From the NCBI GenBank assembly GCA_913776405.1, contig CAJYOV010000305.1:1-9192 (forward strand): a stretch of 9,192 nucleotides of DNA. The letters are read 5' to 3'. Below are positions 1-6,952 of the stretch, piece after piece. The position numbers and the translations under genes are program-made. Each line of letters opens with the position of its first letter. Position 1 is the first letter of the stretch. The DNA is from Pseudobdellovibrionaceae bacterium. GTDB taxonomy: Bacteria > Bdellovibrionota > Bdellovibrionia > Bdellovibrionales > JAMPXM01. Below the pieces are notes generated by a model, which did no database searches, was not told the origin of the DNA, and saw only the letters and a program-made list of their open reading frames with translations.

Positions 1-723
1 GAAGTTGAACAAAAAATTGCGGCGCTCGAAATGAAGACAGCGCCACTCATGAATTTGCGCGATGGTGGCGTAGCCGAAGGTGCTTATAGCGGCGCCGGTC
101 GCCCGGCTGCACGCATTCGCAATGCGAGCTTACTGCCGGATTCAGGCGCGGGCTTGAACGCAGTCCGCATCAACGCAAACGCTCATTTCGGAACGGGAAT
201 GCTCGTTTCGTTCTTGCAGAATGCAGCTTCTTATTTATTCCGCGAATTGGGCTTGAGCCTCTTTGTCGGCGATATGTCGATTCGCAATGGCGGCCGCTTC
301 GGAAGTTCACATCAAACTCACAAAAACGGTCTCGACGCTGACATCGCTTACCTCGCGATCAAAAGTCCACTTCGCGATTCCGCACTCGATGCGCGAGGAA
401 ACGTCGTCAGCGGTTTCAACTTTGAAGCGACATGGACCTTCTTGAAACTAGCGTATCGCCAAGACTTCGTAAGTGATGCGAAACGTGTCTCAGCCATCAG
501 TCGCGTTTTCATGTCGCACAAAGTAAAAGACGGTTTCTGTGCGTGGGCTAAGAAAGAGAATCTGCTAGAGGACGAGAAGAACGTTGAACTCTTGCGCCTG
601 ATCCGTCGCGAGCGTGGGCACCACAAACACTTTCACTTGAGTCTAAAGTGTTCACCTTACTACCCAAGCTGTCGCAACCTTGCTGGACCACCGCCTGAAG
701 GCGCGGGTTGTCCCGGATTCTAA
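1..723 (+). CDS. mepA: Penicillin-insensitive murein endopeptidase, M74 (MepA) family; 5' end missing
   Basis: Zinc peptidase that would cut peptide cross-links of peptidoglycan in the periplasm. The reading frame is open from base 1. The first ATG (31) has no Shine-Dalgarno and no signal peptide follows it, so the gene very probably begins before the window, and the export signal is lost with it. Counting from that ATG, the M74 metal/catalytic pattern is complete: a GDMS box at about 80-83, then H94-x-x-H97 followed by GLDAD with D104, and GHHKHFH with H197, H200 and H202. The spacing of these residues matches what I recall for E. coli MepA (H110/H113/D120 and H206/H209/H211), suggesting H97, D104 and H202 as zinc ligands. 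The Cys-containing tail (C207, C214, C227) also resembles MepA. The visible 240 codons plus a missing signal peptide approach the usual length of about 270. The family call is firm; the bond specificity is inferred. Confidence 0.85.
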   Translation, partial: EVEQKIAALEMKTAPLMNLRDGGVAEGAYSGAGRPAARIRNASLLPDSGAGLNAVRINANAHFGTGMLVSFLQNAASYLFRELGLSLFVGDMSIRNGGRFGSSHQTHKNGLDADIAYLAIKSPLRDSALDARGNVVSGFNFEATWTFLKLAYRQDFVSDAKRVSAISRVFMSHKVKDGFCAWAKKENLLEDEKNVELLRLIRRERGHHKHFHLSLKCSPYYPSCRNLAGPPPEGAGCPGF

Positions 724-748
724 ACATTTCTTTCAATGGGCTTGGAGA

Positions 749-803
749 CCTCACTTCGGAACCGAATGCTAACATCAAAGGCTAGCGAATCCCCAAAGTG
801 AGG
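749..803 (+). promoter_or_regulatory. Inverted repeat able to mask the ribosome binding site of the oxidoreductase
   Basis: CCTCACTT at 749-756 is a perfect 8-base complement of AAGTGAGG at 796-803, which includes the first three bases of the AGGAG Shine-Dalgarno (801-805) for the ATG at 813. The 39-base loop holds a small local hairpin (TTCGG/CCGAA around 755-766) that competes for two bases of the left arm. If both arms are transcribed, this could limit translation initiation. It matters only if the transcript starts upstream of 749, and no promoter could be placed. Otherwise the 724-812 gap shows no clear terminator. Confidence 0.35.
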
Positions 804-805
804 AG
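801..805 (+). promoter_or_regulatory. Ribosome binding site that fixes the oxidoreductase start at 813
   Basis: AGGAG lies 7 bases before the ATG at 813. An in-frame GTG at 798 would give five extra residues, but it sits next to and overlaps this purine tract and has no Shine-Dalgarno of its own, so 813 is preferred. Confidence 0.8.
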
Positions 806-812
806 ATCCGAG

Positions 813-2444
813 ATGGCCGACCACGTGCTTCCAACAAATCAATCTACACGCCCGATTTGGTTCGAAGACTCTTCGATCCCAAAATTCCCGAAATTGAGCG
901 GCGACTTAATGGTCGACGTTTGCGTTGTCGGCGGTGGTATCACAGGCCTTACAACGGCCGAGCTTCTAAAAAAACAAGGTAAGACAGTCGCCGTGATCGA
1001 AGCGGGCCGCGTTGGCTGCGGCGAGACCGGGCATACATCGGCGCATCTCACGGAGATTCTCGACCTTGAATTTCGCGAGTTGATCTCGAAGTTCGGTCGT
1101 GAAGGCGCGACACTCGCGGCGCAAAGCTCGCGGCGCGCGATTGATCTCATCCAACAAAATGTAATCGACAAAAAAATCAGCTGCGGCTTCAAACGGGTTT
1201 CAGCCTACCGCTTCACAGAAAAAGAGAATCAAGTTTCGGACCTCGAGAAGGAAGCGAAAGCGGCACTCGAAATTGGCGTTCCATGTGAGCTCGTCGATCA
1301 AATCCCGATGTCTCGTACAATCGAAAAGGCTTTGCGCTTCGATCATCAAGCTCAATTTCAACCGGTCGCTTATCTCTCGGCGCTCGCAAAGTCGATTGAC
1401 GGAGACGGTTGCTATATCTTTGAAGAGACACGCATGATCGACGTCGCCGACGGTGAACCGTGCCGCGTGAAAACAGAAAGCGGAACGATTTCGTGCGCTG
1501 ATGTTGTCGTTGCGTCGAACGTGCCGTCAGCCAATAGATTCCTTCTGCAGACAAAAATCGCTTCGTACCGCACCTATGTCATCGCGGCAGAACTCAAGGC
1601 AGGCCTCGAGCCCGATCATCTCTACTGGGACCTCGACGATCCTTACCACTACATCCGCACGTTCACGATGGGCGAGAAAACGTACATCGTTGTCGGTGGT
1701 GAAGATCACAAGACCGGTCAAGATGAACATACGACGAATCACTATGAAAACCTCGAGCAATGGGCACGCCATCGCTTTGAAATCGGCGACGTGATTTACC
1801 GCTGGTCGGGCCAAGTGATTGAGCCAGTCGACGGCTTGCCATTCATCGGTAAGAACGCGATGTCCGACAACATCTTCGTTGCAACCGGCTTTTCTGGAAA
1901 CGGGCTTACCTTCGGCACCGTCGCCGGCATGCTGATTTCGGATTTGATTTTGGAAGTTGAAAATCCGTGGGCGGACTTGTTCGATCCAACTCGAATCAAG
2001 CCGCTTGCCTCATTCAAACAATTCGTATCAGAAAACATCGACTTCCCGTCACGGTTCGTTGCCGATCGTATCGCGACGCCAGAGAAGATGACGCTCGCTC
2101 AATTGAGAGAGAATCAAGGCGCCATCGTGATGGTCGATGGCAAAAAAGTTGCGGCCTACCGCGACCCACAAGGTGAATTAACGACGCTCTCGCCGGCCTG
2201 CCCGCACATGGGTTGTCACGTTCATTGGAATGAAGCCGAGACCAGCTGGGATTGCCCGTGTCATGGTGCGCGCTTTGGTCCGAAAGGCAATATGATCAAT
2301 GGGCCGGCGGTCACAGATCTGGCCAAAGAAAACGTCGACGAAAATGCGCCGATGACGCCAGAGAGCTATGACGCCCCTCTGCGCGTTGACGACCCGCTGA
2401 GCCCGCCGATCATGTCGTTTCTGACTTGCCCGCTGAAACAGTAG
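813..2444 (+). CDS. FAD-dependent oxidoreductase (DAO family) with C-terminal Rieske [2Fe-2S] domain
   Basis: Predicted cytoplasmic flavoprotein of 543 residues with no signal peptide. Residues about 35-385 form a DAO/DadA-type amine or amino-acid oxidase fold: a Rossmann motif GGGITG at 40-45, the ribose-binding acid E63 in VIEAG, and a C-terminal FAD-contact stretch ending in GFSGNGLTFG (359-368). Residues about 430-500 form a Rieske domain with CPH (C463, H465) and CPCH (C481, H484) as cluster ligands; C468 and C483 are placed to form the usual disulfide. This architecture is known from Bacillus YhfW-type proteins, so the fusion is a family trait and not a local accident. The substrate cannot be read from sequence; an amine or amino acid oxidised with electrons passed through the Rieske centre is the family-based guess. 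It has no functional neighbour here. The start at 813 is chosen by the AGGAG site. Confidence 0.9.
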   Translation: MADHVLPTNQSTRPIWFEDSSIPKFPKLSGDLMVDVCVVGGGITGLTTAELLKKQGKTVAVIEAGRVGCGETGHTSAHLTEILDLEFRELISKFGREGATLAAQSSRRAIDLIQQNVIDKKISCGFKRVSAYRFTEKENQVSDLEKEAKAALEIGVPCELVDQIPMSRTIEKALRFDHQAQFQPVAYLSALAKSIDGDGCYIFEETRMIDVADGEPCRVKTESGTISCADVVVASNVPSANRFLLQTKIASYRTYVIAAELKAGLEPDHLYWDLDDPYHYIRTFTMGEKTYIVVGGEDHKTGQDEHTTNHYENLEQWARHRFEIGDVIYRWSGQVIEPVDGLPFIGKNAMSDNIFVATGFSGNGLTFGTVAGMLISDLILEVENPWADLFDPTRIKPLASFKQFVSENIDFPSRFVADRIATPEKMTLAQLRENQGAIVMVDGKKVAAYRDPQGELTTLSPACPHMGCHVHWNEAETSWDCPCHGARFGPKGNMINGPAVTDLAKENVDENAPMTPESYDAPLRVDDPLSPPIMSFLTCPLKQ

Positions 2445-2464
2445 CGTCCTAGACTTTCTCTCGT

Positions 2465-2499
2465 GAGGGCTCAGGGGATGAGCCCTCCTAACTAGAGGG
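2465..2499 (+). promoter_or_regulatory. Two mutually exclusive hairpins around the carboxypeptidase ribosome binding site
   Basis: GAGGGCTC (2465-2472) pairs perfectly with GAGCCCTC (2480-2487) over a 7-base loop. CCCTC within the right arm (2483-2487) can instead pair with GAGGG (2495-2499), which is the Shine-Dalgarno of the next gene. The layout is therefore GAGGG / CCCTC / GAGGG. The 8-bp hairpin should be the more stable form and leaves the ribosome binding site free; opening it would allow the site to be masked. There is no T-run after the hairpin, so it is not a canonical intrinsic terminator for the upstream gene. The 2445-2505 gap holds nothing else recognisable. Confidence 0.45.
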
Positions 2500-2500
2500 A
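2495..2500 (+). promoter_or_regulatory. Ribosome binding site of the M14 carboxypeptidase
   Basis: GAGGGA ends 5 bases before the ATG at 2506. It supports that start, which is also directly followed by a good signal peptide. Confidence 0.7.
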
Positions 2501-2505
2501 TCTTT

Positions 2506-3762
2506 ATGACGACACTTTCTAAAGTGGCAACGGTCGTTTCGACCGTGCTCACTTCTATCAGCCTTTGCGCTTCGGCCCTTGCCTCACAAGACACAGCCTC
2601 TGAATTACTTTGGATGAAGGTTCGCGCGAAAGACAAATTCGAGCGCACTGAAATCGCCAACGCGGGCGCAAGCATTGAACTCACGCGTGACGACTACGTC
2701 ATGGTTCTCGGTCACGAAAAGCAGCGCGCTGAATTCGAGAAACAAGGCATTCTCGAATACTCGCAGGCGGCTACATCTGAGCTTCTCGATTTCCCATCGA
2801 AGGACGCAAATTTCCACAACTACGCTGAGATGAAGGCAGAGTTGGAAGCAATGGTGAAGGCGAACCCAAAAATCGCTCGCCTCGACTCGATCGGGAAATC
2901 AAACGAAGGCCGCGAACTTTATCGCCTCCGCATCTCAGGCGATCTCGCGACAGCCGATCAGAAGGCCGGAATGTTGATGATGGGCGGGCATCACGCTCGT
3001 GAGCACGTTTCGATCGATATCCCAATCATGTTCGCCGACTACCTCTTAAAACAATATGCCGCAGGTGACGCTGAAGTTCAGCGCCTCGTAAATACACGCG
3101 ACGTCCAGATCGTGCCGATGGTGAATCCGGATGGGGCTGAGCACGATATCTCGACAGGCAAATACAAGATGTGGCGCAAGAACCGCGCGAAAAACAAAGA
3201 CGGCACTTACGGCGTCGATCTCAATCGTAACTACGGTTACGGCTGGGGCACAGGCGGCTCTAGCGACGACCCTTCGGACGAAACGTACATGGGCCCAGCT
3301 CCTTTCAGCGAACCTGAAACACAAGCGGTTAAGCGCTGGGTAGATAACAGCCCGAACGCAACAATCCTTCTTTCGCTTCATACGTACTCAGAACTCATTC
3401 TTTATCCGTGGGGCGGAACAACGAGCCGAGTGTCCGATGCGCGCGACTTAAACGTCTTCGAGACGATGGCAAAGACAATGGCGAGGTGGAACAACTACAC
3501 GCCGGAACAGTCGTCTGATCTTTACGTCGCATCAGGCGACACCTGCGACTGGGCTTACGCTGAACACAAAATGTTCTCGTTCACATTTGAACTCGATCCG
3601 TCTTCGATGTGGGACGGCGGCTTCTACCCTGGCCAAGCCGTTCTTCCAAAAGTGTTCCAGAAAAACTTAAAGCCGTTTCTCTACATGATCGACGCGGCCG
3701 AAAACCCCTACAAAACTATCGCGAGCCCCGCTCAAGAGTACAATAACTCACTGATTCACTGA
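2506..3762 (+). CDS. Secreted zinc carboxypeptidase, M14 family (carboxypeptidase T-like)
   Basis: Exported metallocarboxypeptidase of 418 residues that would remove C-terminal residues from peptides. Residues 1-27 are a signal peptide with cleavage likely after ALA or ALAS. Residues about 28-105 look like an inhibitory propeptide, and the catalytic domain follows. The full M14 site is visible: HAREH with zinc ligands H163 and E166 and substrate-binding R165; DLNRN with N240/R241; the third zinc ligand H292 in SLHTYS; Y340 in the LYVASGD segment; and the catalytic glutamate E362 in FTFELDPS. Aligning Y340 with Tyr248 of carboxypeptidase A puts D345 at position 253, an Asp as I recall for carboxypeptidase T, which suggests broad specificity (inference). 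The enzyme could degrade external or prey protein; a murein role is not excluded but the sequence looks like the digestive branch. It ends 9 bases from the convergent gene, with its own terminator beyond. Confidence 0.92.
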   Translation: MTTLSKVATVVSTVLTSISLCASALASQDTASELLWMKVRAKDKFERTEIANAGASIELTRDDYVMVLGHEKQRAEFEKQGILEYSQAATSELLDFPSKDANFHNYAEMKAELEAMVKANPKIARLDSIGKSNEGRELYRLRISGDLATADQKAGMLMMGGHHAREHVSIDIPIMFADYLLKQYAAGDAEVQRLVNTRDVQIVPMVNPDGAEHDISTGKYKMWRKNRAKNKDGTYGVDLNRNYGYGWGTGGSSDDPSDETYMGPAPFSEPETQAVKRWVDNSPNATILLSLHTYSELILYPWGGTTSRVSDARDLNVFETMAKTMARWNNYTPEQSSDLYVASGDTCDWAYAEHKMFSFTFELDPSSMWDGGFYPGQAVLPKVFQKNLKPFLYMIDAAENPYKTIASPAQEYNNSLIH

Positions 3763-3771
3763 GCGAGCTGT

Positions 3772-5427
3772 TTACTTCTCTTCGAGAGGTGTGAAGAGGC
3801 CCGGGCGGATGTCCGGGCTTTTTTCGTTTTTGGAGTTGGCTTTTTGATCGGTCATCCACGGAAGGAGGACCTCGGCTGTTGCGGAGGTGCGGAGCAGTCG
3901 CGATTGCACGACGGTTTGTGCGGCTTCGAGAATTGAGCCCGCGGCATCAAAGGATTTCGGCATCGGAATGTTCTTGAGTTCTGCCGTCAACTTCGAAGGG
4001 CTTAACTTTCCAGCAAAGGCTTTTTTGGCAACTTCAAGACGAGCGAGCGGTACACGCAGTCTCGTGCCTTGCGGAATGCGTGCACGCGAATCGCGTGCTC
4101 TGGCAAGTAGATGCGGGTTCAGCTCGATCGCGAGAGCTTCGTCGTCGTCGAACATCTTCGTCAATGCTGTCCAAGACATCAGCTTTGGCGCTTTCAACTC
4201 ACCGCTTTCGACAGCGGGCGACCACTTTGGCTCAAGAAACAGCTCCTTCGCATCTCGCTCAACCTCAAGCGCAGCCAAGAAGCAGGCATAGAAATTCTGC
4301 GATGCAAACCCGAACGATCTTGAAGAGTACTTCGATACGATTTCTGAAATGTCGTTCGTGCCCATTTTCTCAACGACTTTTTTTACGCCGTACGGTCCGT
4401 GGTTGTAGCCCGTTAAGGCGAGCGGCCAGGTACCGAGCATCTGAAAGTTTCCACGTAACAGGCGCGCCGCCGCACGAGTGGCCACAAGCGGATCGTTGCG
4501 ATCGTCGACTTCTTTGTTCACCTTCATGTACGCTTTCGCGGTCCGCGGCATGAATTGCCAGATACCGCTTGCGCCGACTTTCGAGCGCGCGTTCACGTTG
4601 AAGGAGCTTTCGACAAACGGTAACCGCGTAAGCTCGATCGGCAAGCCTTCTTCTTTAAAGATGGCTTCCATCTGACGCAAGTAACGACCCGAATAGTAAA
4701 TGCCTAGAAGAAAACGATCTTTTTGACCGAGTTGAAACCTGATTCGCGAAACAGCCGCCATGAAACGCATCGGGTCTTCAACAGTCTCAAACATCTTCCA
4801 ATAACGGAGATCTTCGCCCGAAAGGCCTTCAGCGCCGAGACCTTGACCGACTCGGTCTTGAAGGGCCATGAGGCGAGCGGTGATTTCTTCTTTCGCTTTA
4901 TCGATGATTTGATTTCGCAGTTTTGCGTTCTGAGCAAAACCTAAACCGCCATTATCGCGTACGCTCGGGAAATCGATCGGCGTATACACGCCGAGAGTCA
5001 TCGTATCGTGCATGACTCCTTGAGATGTCGTGTACTTCGCGTAGATGTCTTTCCAGAACGCGACTCGCACCTTCATTGGCTGGGGCAGTGCAAACGCCTC
5101 TTGTGACCAACCCAAGGCTTCTGACTGACTAGCGAAATTTGGCGGCTGCCACGGCAGCGAACGTTTCAGTTGCGCTTCAGATAAAACAGCGGCGGGCGCG
5201 AGCAGCTCACCGAAAGCTGCAGGGCTTCCGGCGGCATCAAGTTCGTCAGAAGAGCCGGTCGCAACGGACTCGGTCCCGAGAGTTGGAAACCATGATTCCA
5301 AAACTGCGCGCAGGCGACTTTTTGGATCTTCATCAGCGCGTGCAATGACGACAGGCAAACTGCAAGACGCCACCAACAACGAAGTGACAAAAAGCCTTTT
5401 AGAATTTCTTGAAGCCTTTGAACTCAA
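3772..5427 (-). CDS. Lytic transglycosylase, SLT domain (MltD-like)
   Basis: Envelope muramidase that would cleave the MurNAc-GlcNAc bond with 1,6-anhydro product formation. The start is taken as TTG at 5427, giving 551 residues: GGAG sits 7 bases upstream, the codon is 16 bases past the dacB stop, and a proper signal sequence follows at once (basic residues 4-11, hydrophobic core to about 29, then ARA-DED). A longer in-frame ATG at 5562 would overlap dacB by over 100 bases and bury the signal. VASC at 19-22 also fits a lipobox, so a lipoprotein is possible. The SLT core shows the catalytic Glu at E273 in PFVESSF, GIWQFMP at 288-294, and YNHG at about 341-344. This is the MltD/family 1D pattern. 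Residues about 417-461, ending in IPQGTRLRVP, resemble a degenerate LysM-type murein-binding repeat. The last codons contain the opposite-strand terminator. Confidence 0.88.
   Translation of the reverse strand: MSSKASRNSKRLFVTSLLVASCSLPVVIARADEDPKSRLRAVLESWFPTLGTESVATGSSDELDAAGSPAAFGELLAPAAVLSEAQLKRSLPWQPPNFASQSEALGWSQEAFALPQPMKVRVAFWKDIYAKYTTSQGVMHDTMTLGVYTPIDFPSVRDNGGLGFAQNAKLRNQIIDKAKEEITARLMALQDRVGQGLGAEGLSGEDLRYWKMFETVEDPMRFMAAVSRIRFQLGQKDRFLLGIYYSGRYLRQMEAIFKEEGLPIELTRLPFVESSFNVNARSKVGASGIWQFMPRTAKAYMKVNKEVDDRNDPLVATRAAARLLRGNFQMLGTWPLALTGYNHGPYGVKKVVEKMGTNDISEIVSKYSSRSFGFASQNFYACFLAALEVERDAKELFLEPKWSPAVESGELKAPKLMSWTALTKMFDDDEALAIELNPHLLARARDSRARIPQGTRLRVPLARLEVAKKAFAGKLSPSKLTAELKNIPMPKSFDAAGSILEAAQTVVQSRLLRTSATAEVLLPWMTDQKANSKNEKSPDIRPGLFTPLEEK
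3799..3824 (+). terminator. Intrinsic terminator of the carboxypeptidase, inside the convergent coding region
   Basis: GCCCGGGC (3799-3806) pairs with GTCCGGGC (3811-3818) over a GGAT loop: 8 pairs including one G-U. Six T residues follow (3819-3824). The AAGAG just before the stem could pair with the T-run. It lies 36 bases after the carboxypeptidase stop. The reverse orientation lacks a T-run, so it should stop only plus-strand transcription. It lies wholly within the last codons of the transglycosylase on the other strand. Confidence 0.85.
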
Positions 5428-5434
5428 ACGAGAA

Positions 5435-5438
5435 CTCC
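5435..5438 (-). promoter_or_regulatory. Ribosome binding site supporting the TTG start of the lytic transglycosylase
   Basis: On the minus strand GGAG (5438-5435) is followed by 7 bases and TTG at 5427-5425. It lies in the 16-base gap after the dacB stop (5446-5444). No comparable site precedes the longer ATG start. Confidence 0.7.
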
Positions 5439-5443
5439 AGGGC

Positions 5444-6928
5444 TCAATCTTCAACAAGAAGAGCGGCCAAGCGATCGAAGAGACCGCGCGCTTTATCTTC
5501 CTTACCAGGTCCATTATAGATGAAAGCGAACGTGACGATCTGACCATTTGGTCGACCTGCATATCCAGCTAACCCAACGACCCCCGTCAGAAGACCAGTC
5601 TTCGCGCGCACCCAACGTTCGCCCGATGAATTTTTCATGCGTTTCCGCAGAGTTCCGTCGACGCCTGCGATTGGGAGTGCGGTGAGGTATTCCGGAAACA
5701 TCGTAAAGTCCGTACGAACAAATTCGAGAAAACGTCCCAACTGTTCCGGAGTGAGTCGATTTTTTCGCGTAAGTCCCGCTGCGTTCACGAACTCATACTC
5801 GCCCGACTTAACGCCGGACTTTTCGAGATACTTCCGAACCTGCGCAAGACCTGTCGCCATCGTTGCAGGCTTCTCACCCGACTCGGCGGCTACGTTTTTG
5901 ACGAGCATTTCGGCTACGTAGTTATTTGACCACTTTGCCATGTCTGCCACGATCGATGAAAGCGGATGACTGTCGCGTGTTGCCAAGACGGCAGCTGACG
6001 AAGGCGCAGTGCCGGTTTTCACTTTGCCTTTGACCGCGATCCCGCGTTGGCGAAGGAACTCAACCATGTTGTACCCAGCCCACAGATCTGGTTGCGAAAT
6101 GCTTTTGTAGATCACGGCTTCCGGCGATCCAAGCGCGAGCGCGCCGTTGATCACGATCACATCGCCGTTGAACCCTTTTTCAGAAATTCGTTCGACAGAA
6201 ACCGTTTTACCTTTACCTGCACCTACGGTTTTCGAATTGTTCCGCACTTTCAGATACGGACTCATGACGTCGGCAAAGACCTTTAGCGGTTCGCCGACCT
6301 TATCACCTGGTCGGGCGTAGACGTTCACCGAGTTCCAGTTCATCGACATCGCACCGATAGGTGCATCGTAAGCGCGATCCACACGTTCTTCTTGTCGGTC
6401 TTCATCGAAGCGGATCGTATCGAAGCGCGAATCATCGACGATCAAATCGCCTTCAACACTTGTGATCCCTGTGCGCGTCAGTTCGTTTACAAGCGCCCAT
6501 GCATCTTCAGAGACGAACGACGGGTCACCGCCGCCTTTTAAATAGATGGCGCCAGACAGAACGCCTTGGTCGATCTTGGCTGCTTTCGGATCGTAGAGAA
6601 GCTGAGTTTGAAGCTTTGTGCCTGGAGGGAGCGTATCGAGCACCCCACCCATCGTAACGAGTTTCGAGAGCGATGCGGGCAAAAGAAGTTTCGTCGCGTT
6701 TTTACCGTAATAAGTTTCTAAACCGGCATCACCCGTTGAACCGATCCAAAGACCGATCTCACCGTCTTTGAAGCCAGAGGAATCTACCGCTTTTTTGATG
6801 CGTTCATGAATCTTCTGCGCGGGACTAGATACAGCACAGCGCGCTGACGAGATCGGCAGAGCTACGGTAACGACGGTCAGACACAAAGCAACGGCGACAT
6901 TGAGTGATGCGAAAAGTTTGCTGTTCAT
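5444..6928 (-). CDS. dacB: D-alanyl-D-alanine carboxypeptidase/endopeptidase, PBP4 type (S13 family)
   Basis: Periplasmic penicillin-binding protein of 494 residues that would trim the terminal D-Ala of murein pentapeptides and open D-Ala-mDAP cross-links. From ATG 6928, residues 1-32 form a signal peptide (MNSK, then a long hydrophobic core, cleavage near SARCA). The three active-site motifs are in order: SxxK at S86/K89 (PASLSK), SxN at S334-N336 (WSNN) and KTG at 443-445 (RAKTGL). The roughly 245 residues between the first two motifs match the extra domains that mark PBP4 (E. coli protein 477 residues). A longer ORF from 7030 would run into the divergent gene and hide the signal peptide, so it is not used. 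No clear Shine-Dalgarno is seen before 6928. The lytic transglycosylase follows after 16 bases, so the two are probably co-transcribed. Confidence 0.93.
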   Translation of the reverse strand: MNSKLFASLNVAVALCLTVVTVALPISSARCAVSSPAQKIHERIKKAVDSSGFKDGEIGLWIGSTGDAGLETYYGKNATKLLLPASLSKLVTMGGVLDTLPPGTKLQTQLLYDPKAAKIDQGVLSGAIYLKGGGDPSFVSEDAWALVNELTRTGITSVEGDLIVDDSRFDTIRFDEDRQEERVDRAYDAPIGAMSMNWNSVNVYARPGDKVGEPLKVFADVMSPYLKVRNNSKTVGAGKGKTVSVERISEKGFNGDVIVINGALALGSPEAVIYKSISQPDLWAGYNMVEFLRQRGIAVKGKVKTGTAPSSAAVLATRDSHPLSSIVADMAKWSNNYVAEMLVKNVAAESGEKPATMATGLAQVRKYLEKSGVKSGEYEFVNAAGLTRKNRLTPEQLGRFLEFVRTDFTMFPEYLTALPIAGVDGTLRKRMKNSSGERWVRAKTGLLTGVVGLAGYAGRPNGQIVTFAFIYNGPGKEDKARGLFDRLAALLVED

Positions 6929-6952
6929 GGATGAGAAGTTTACCGTCGATCT

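Noticed and set aside
348..626. Minus-strand open frames opposite the murein endopeptidase and similar frames opposite other genes
   Set aside because: They are low-complexity, Arg/Ser-rich translations with no recognisable domain or ribosome binding site, and they lie wholly inside well-supported genes.
742..775. Possible promoter TTGGAG ... TAACAT before the oxidoreductase
   Set aside because: The -35 matches only about half the consensus and the spacing of 22 bases is too long.
2465..2487. Hairpin read as an intrinsic terminator of the oxidoreductase gene
   Set aside because: No T-run follows the stem; CTAACTAGAGG follows instead.
3748..3762. Direct repeat TCACTGA x2 at the end of the carboxypeptidase gene
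   Set aside because: Only 7 bases, two copies, within codons; no further copies or attachment-site context.
5428..5562. Longer start (ATG 5562) for the lytic transglycosylase
   Set aside because: It overlaps dacB by 119 bases, lacks a ribosome binding site and puts the signal sequence inside the protein.
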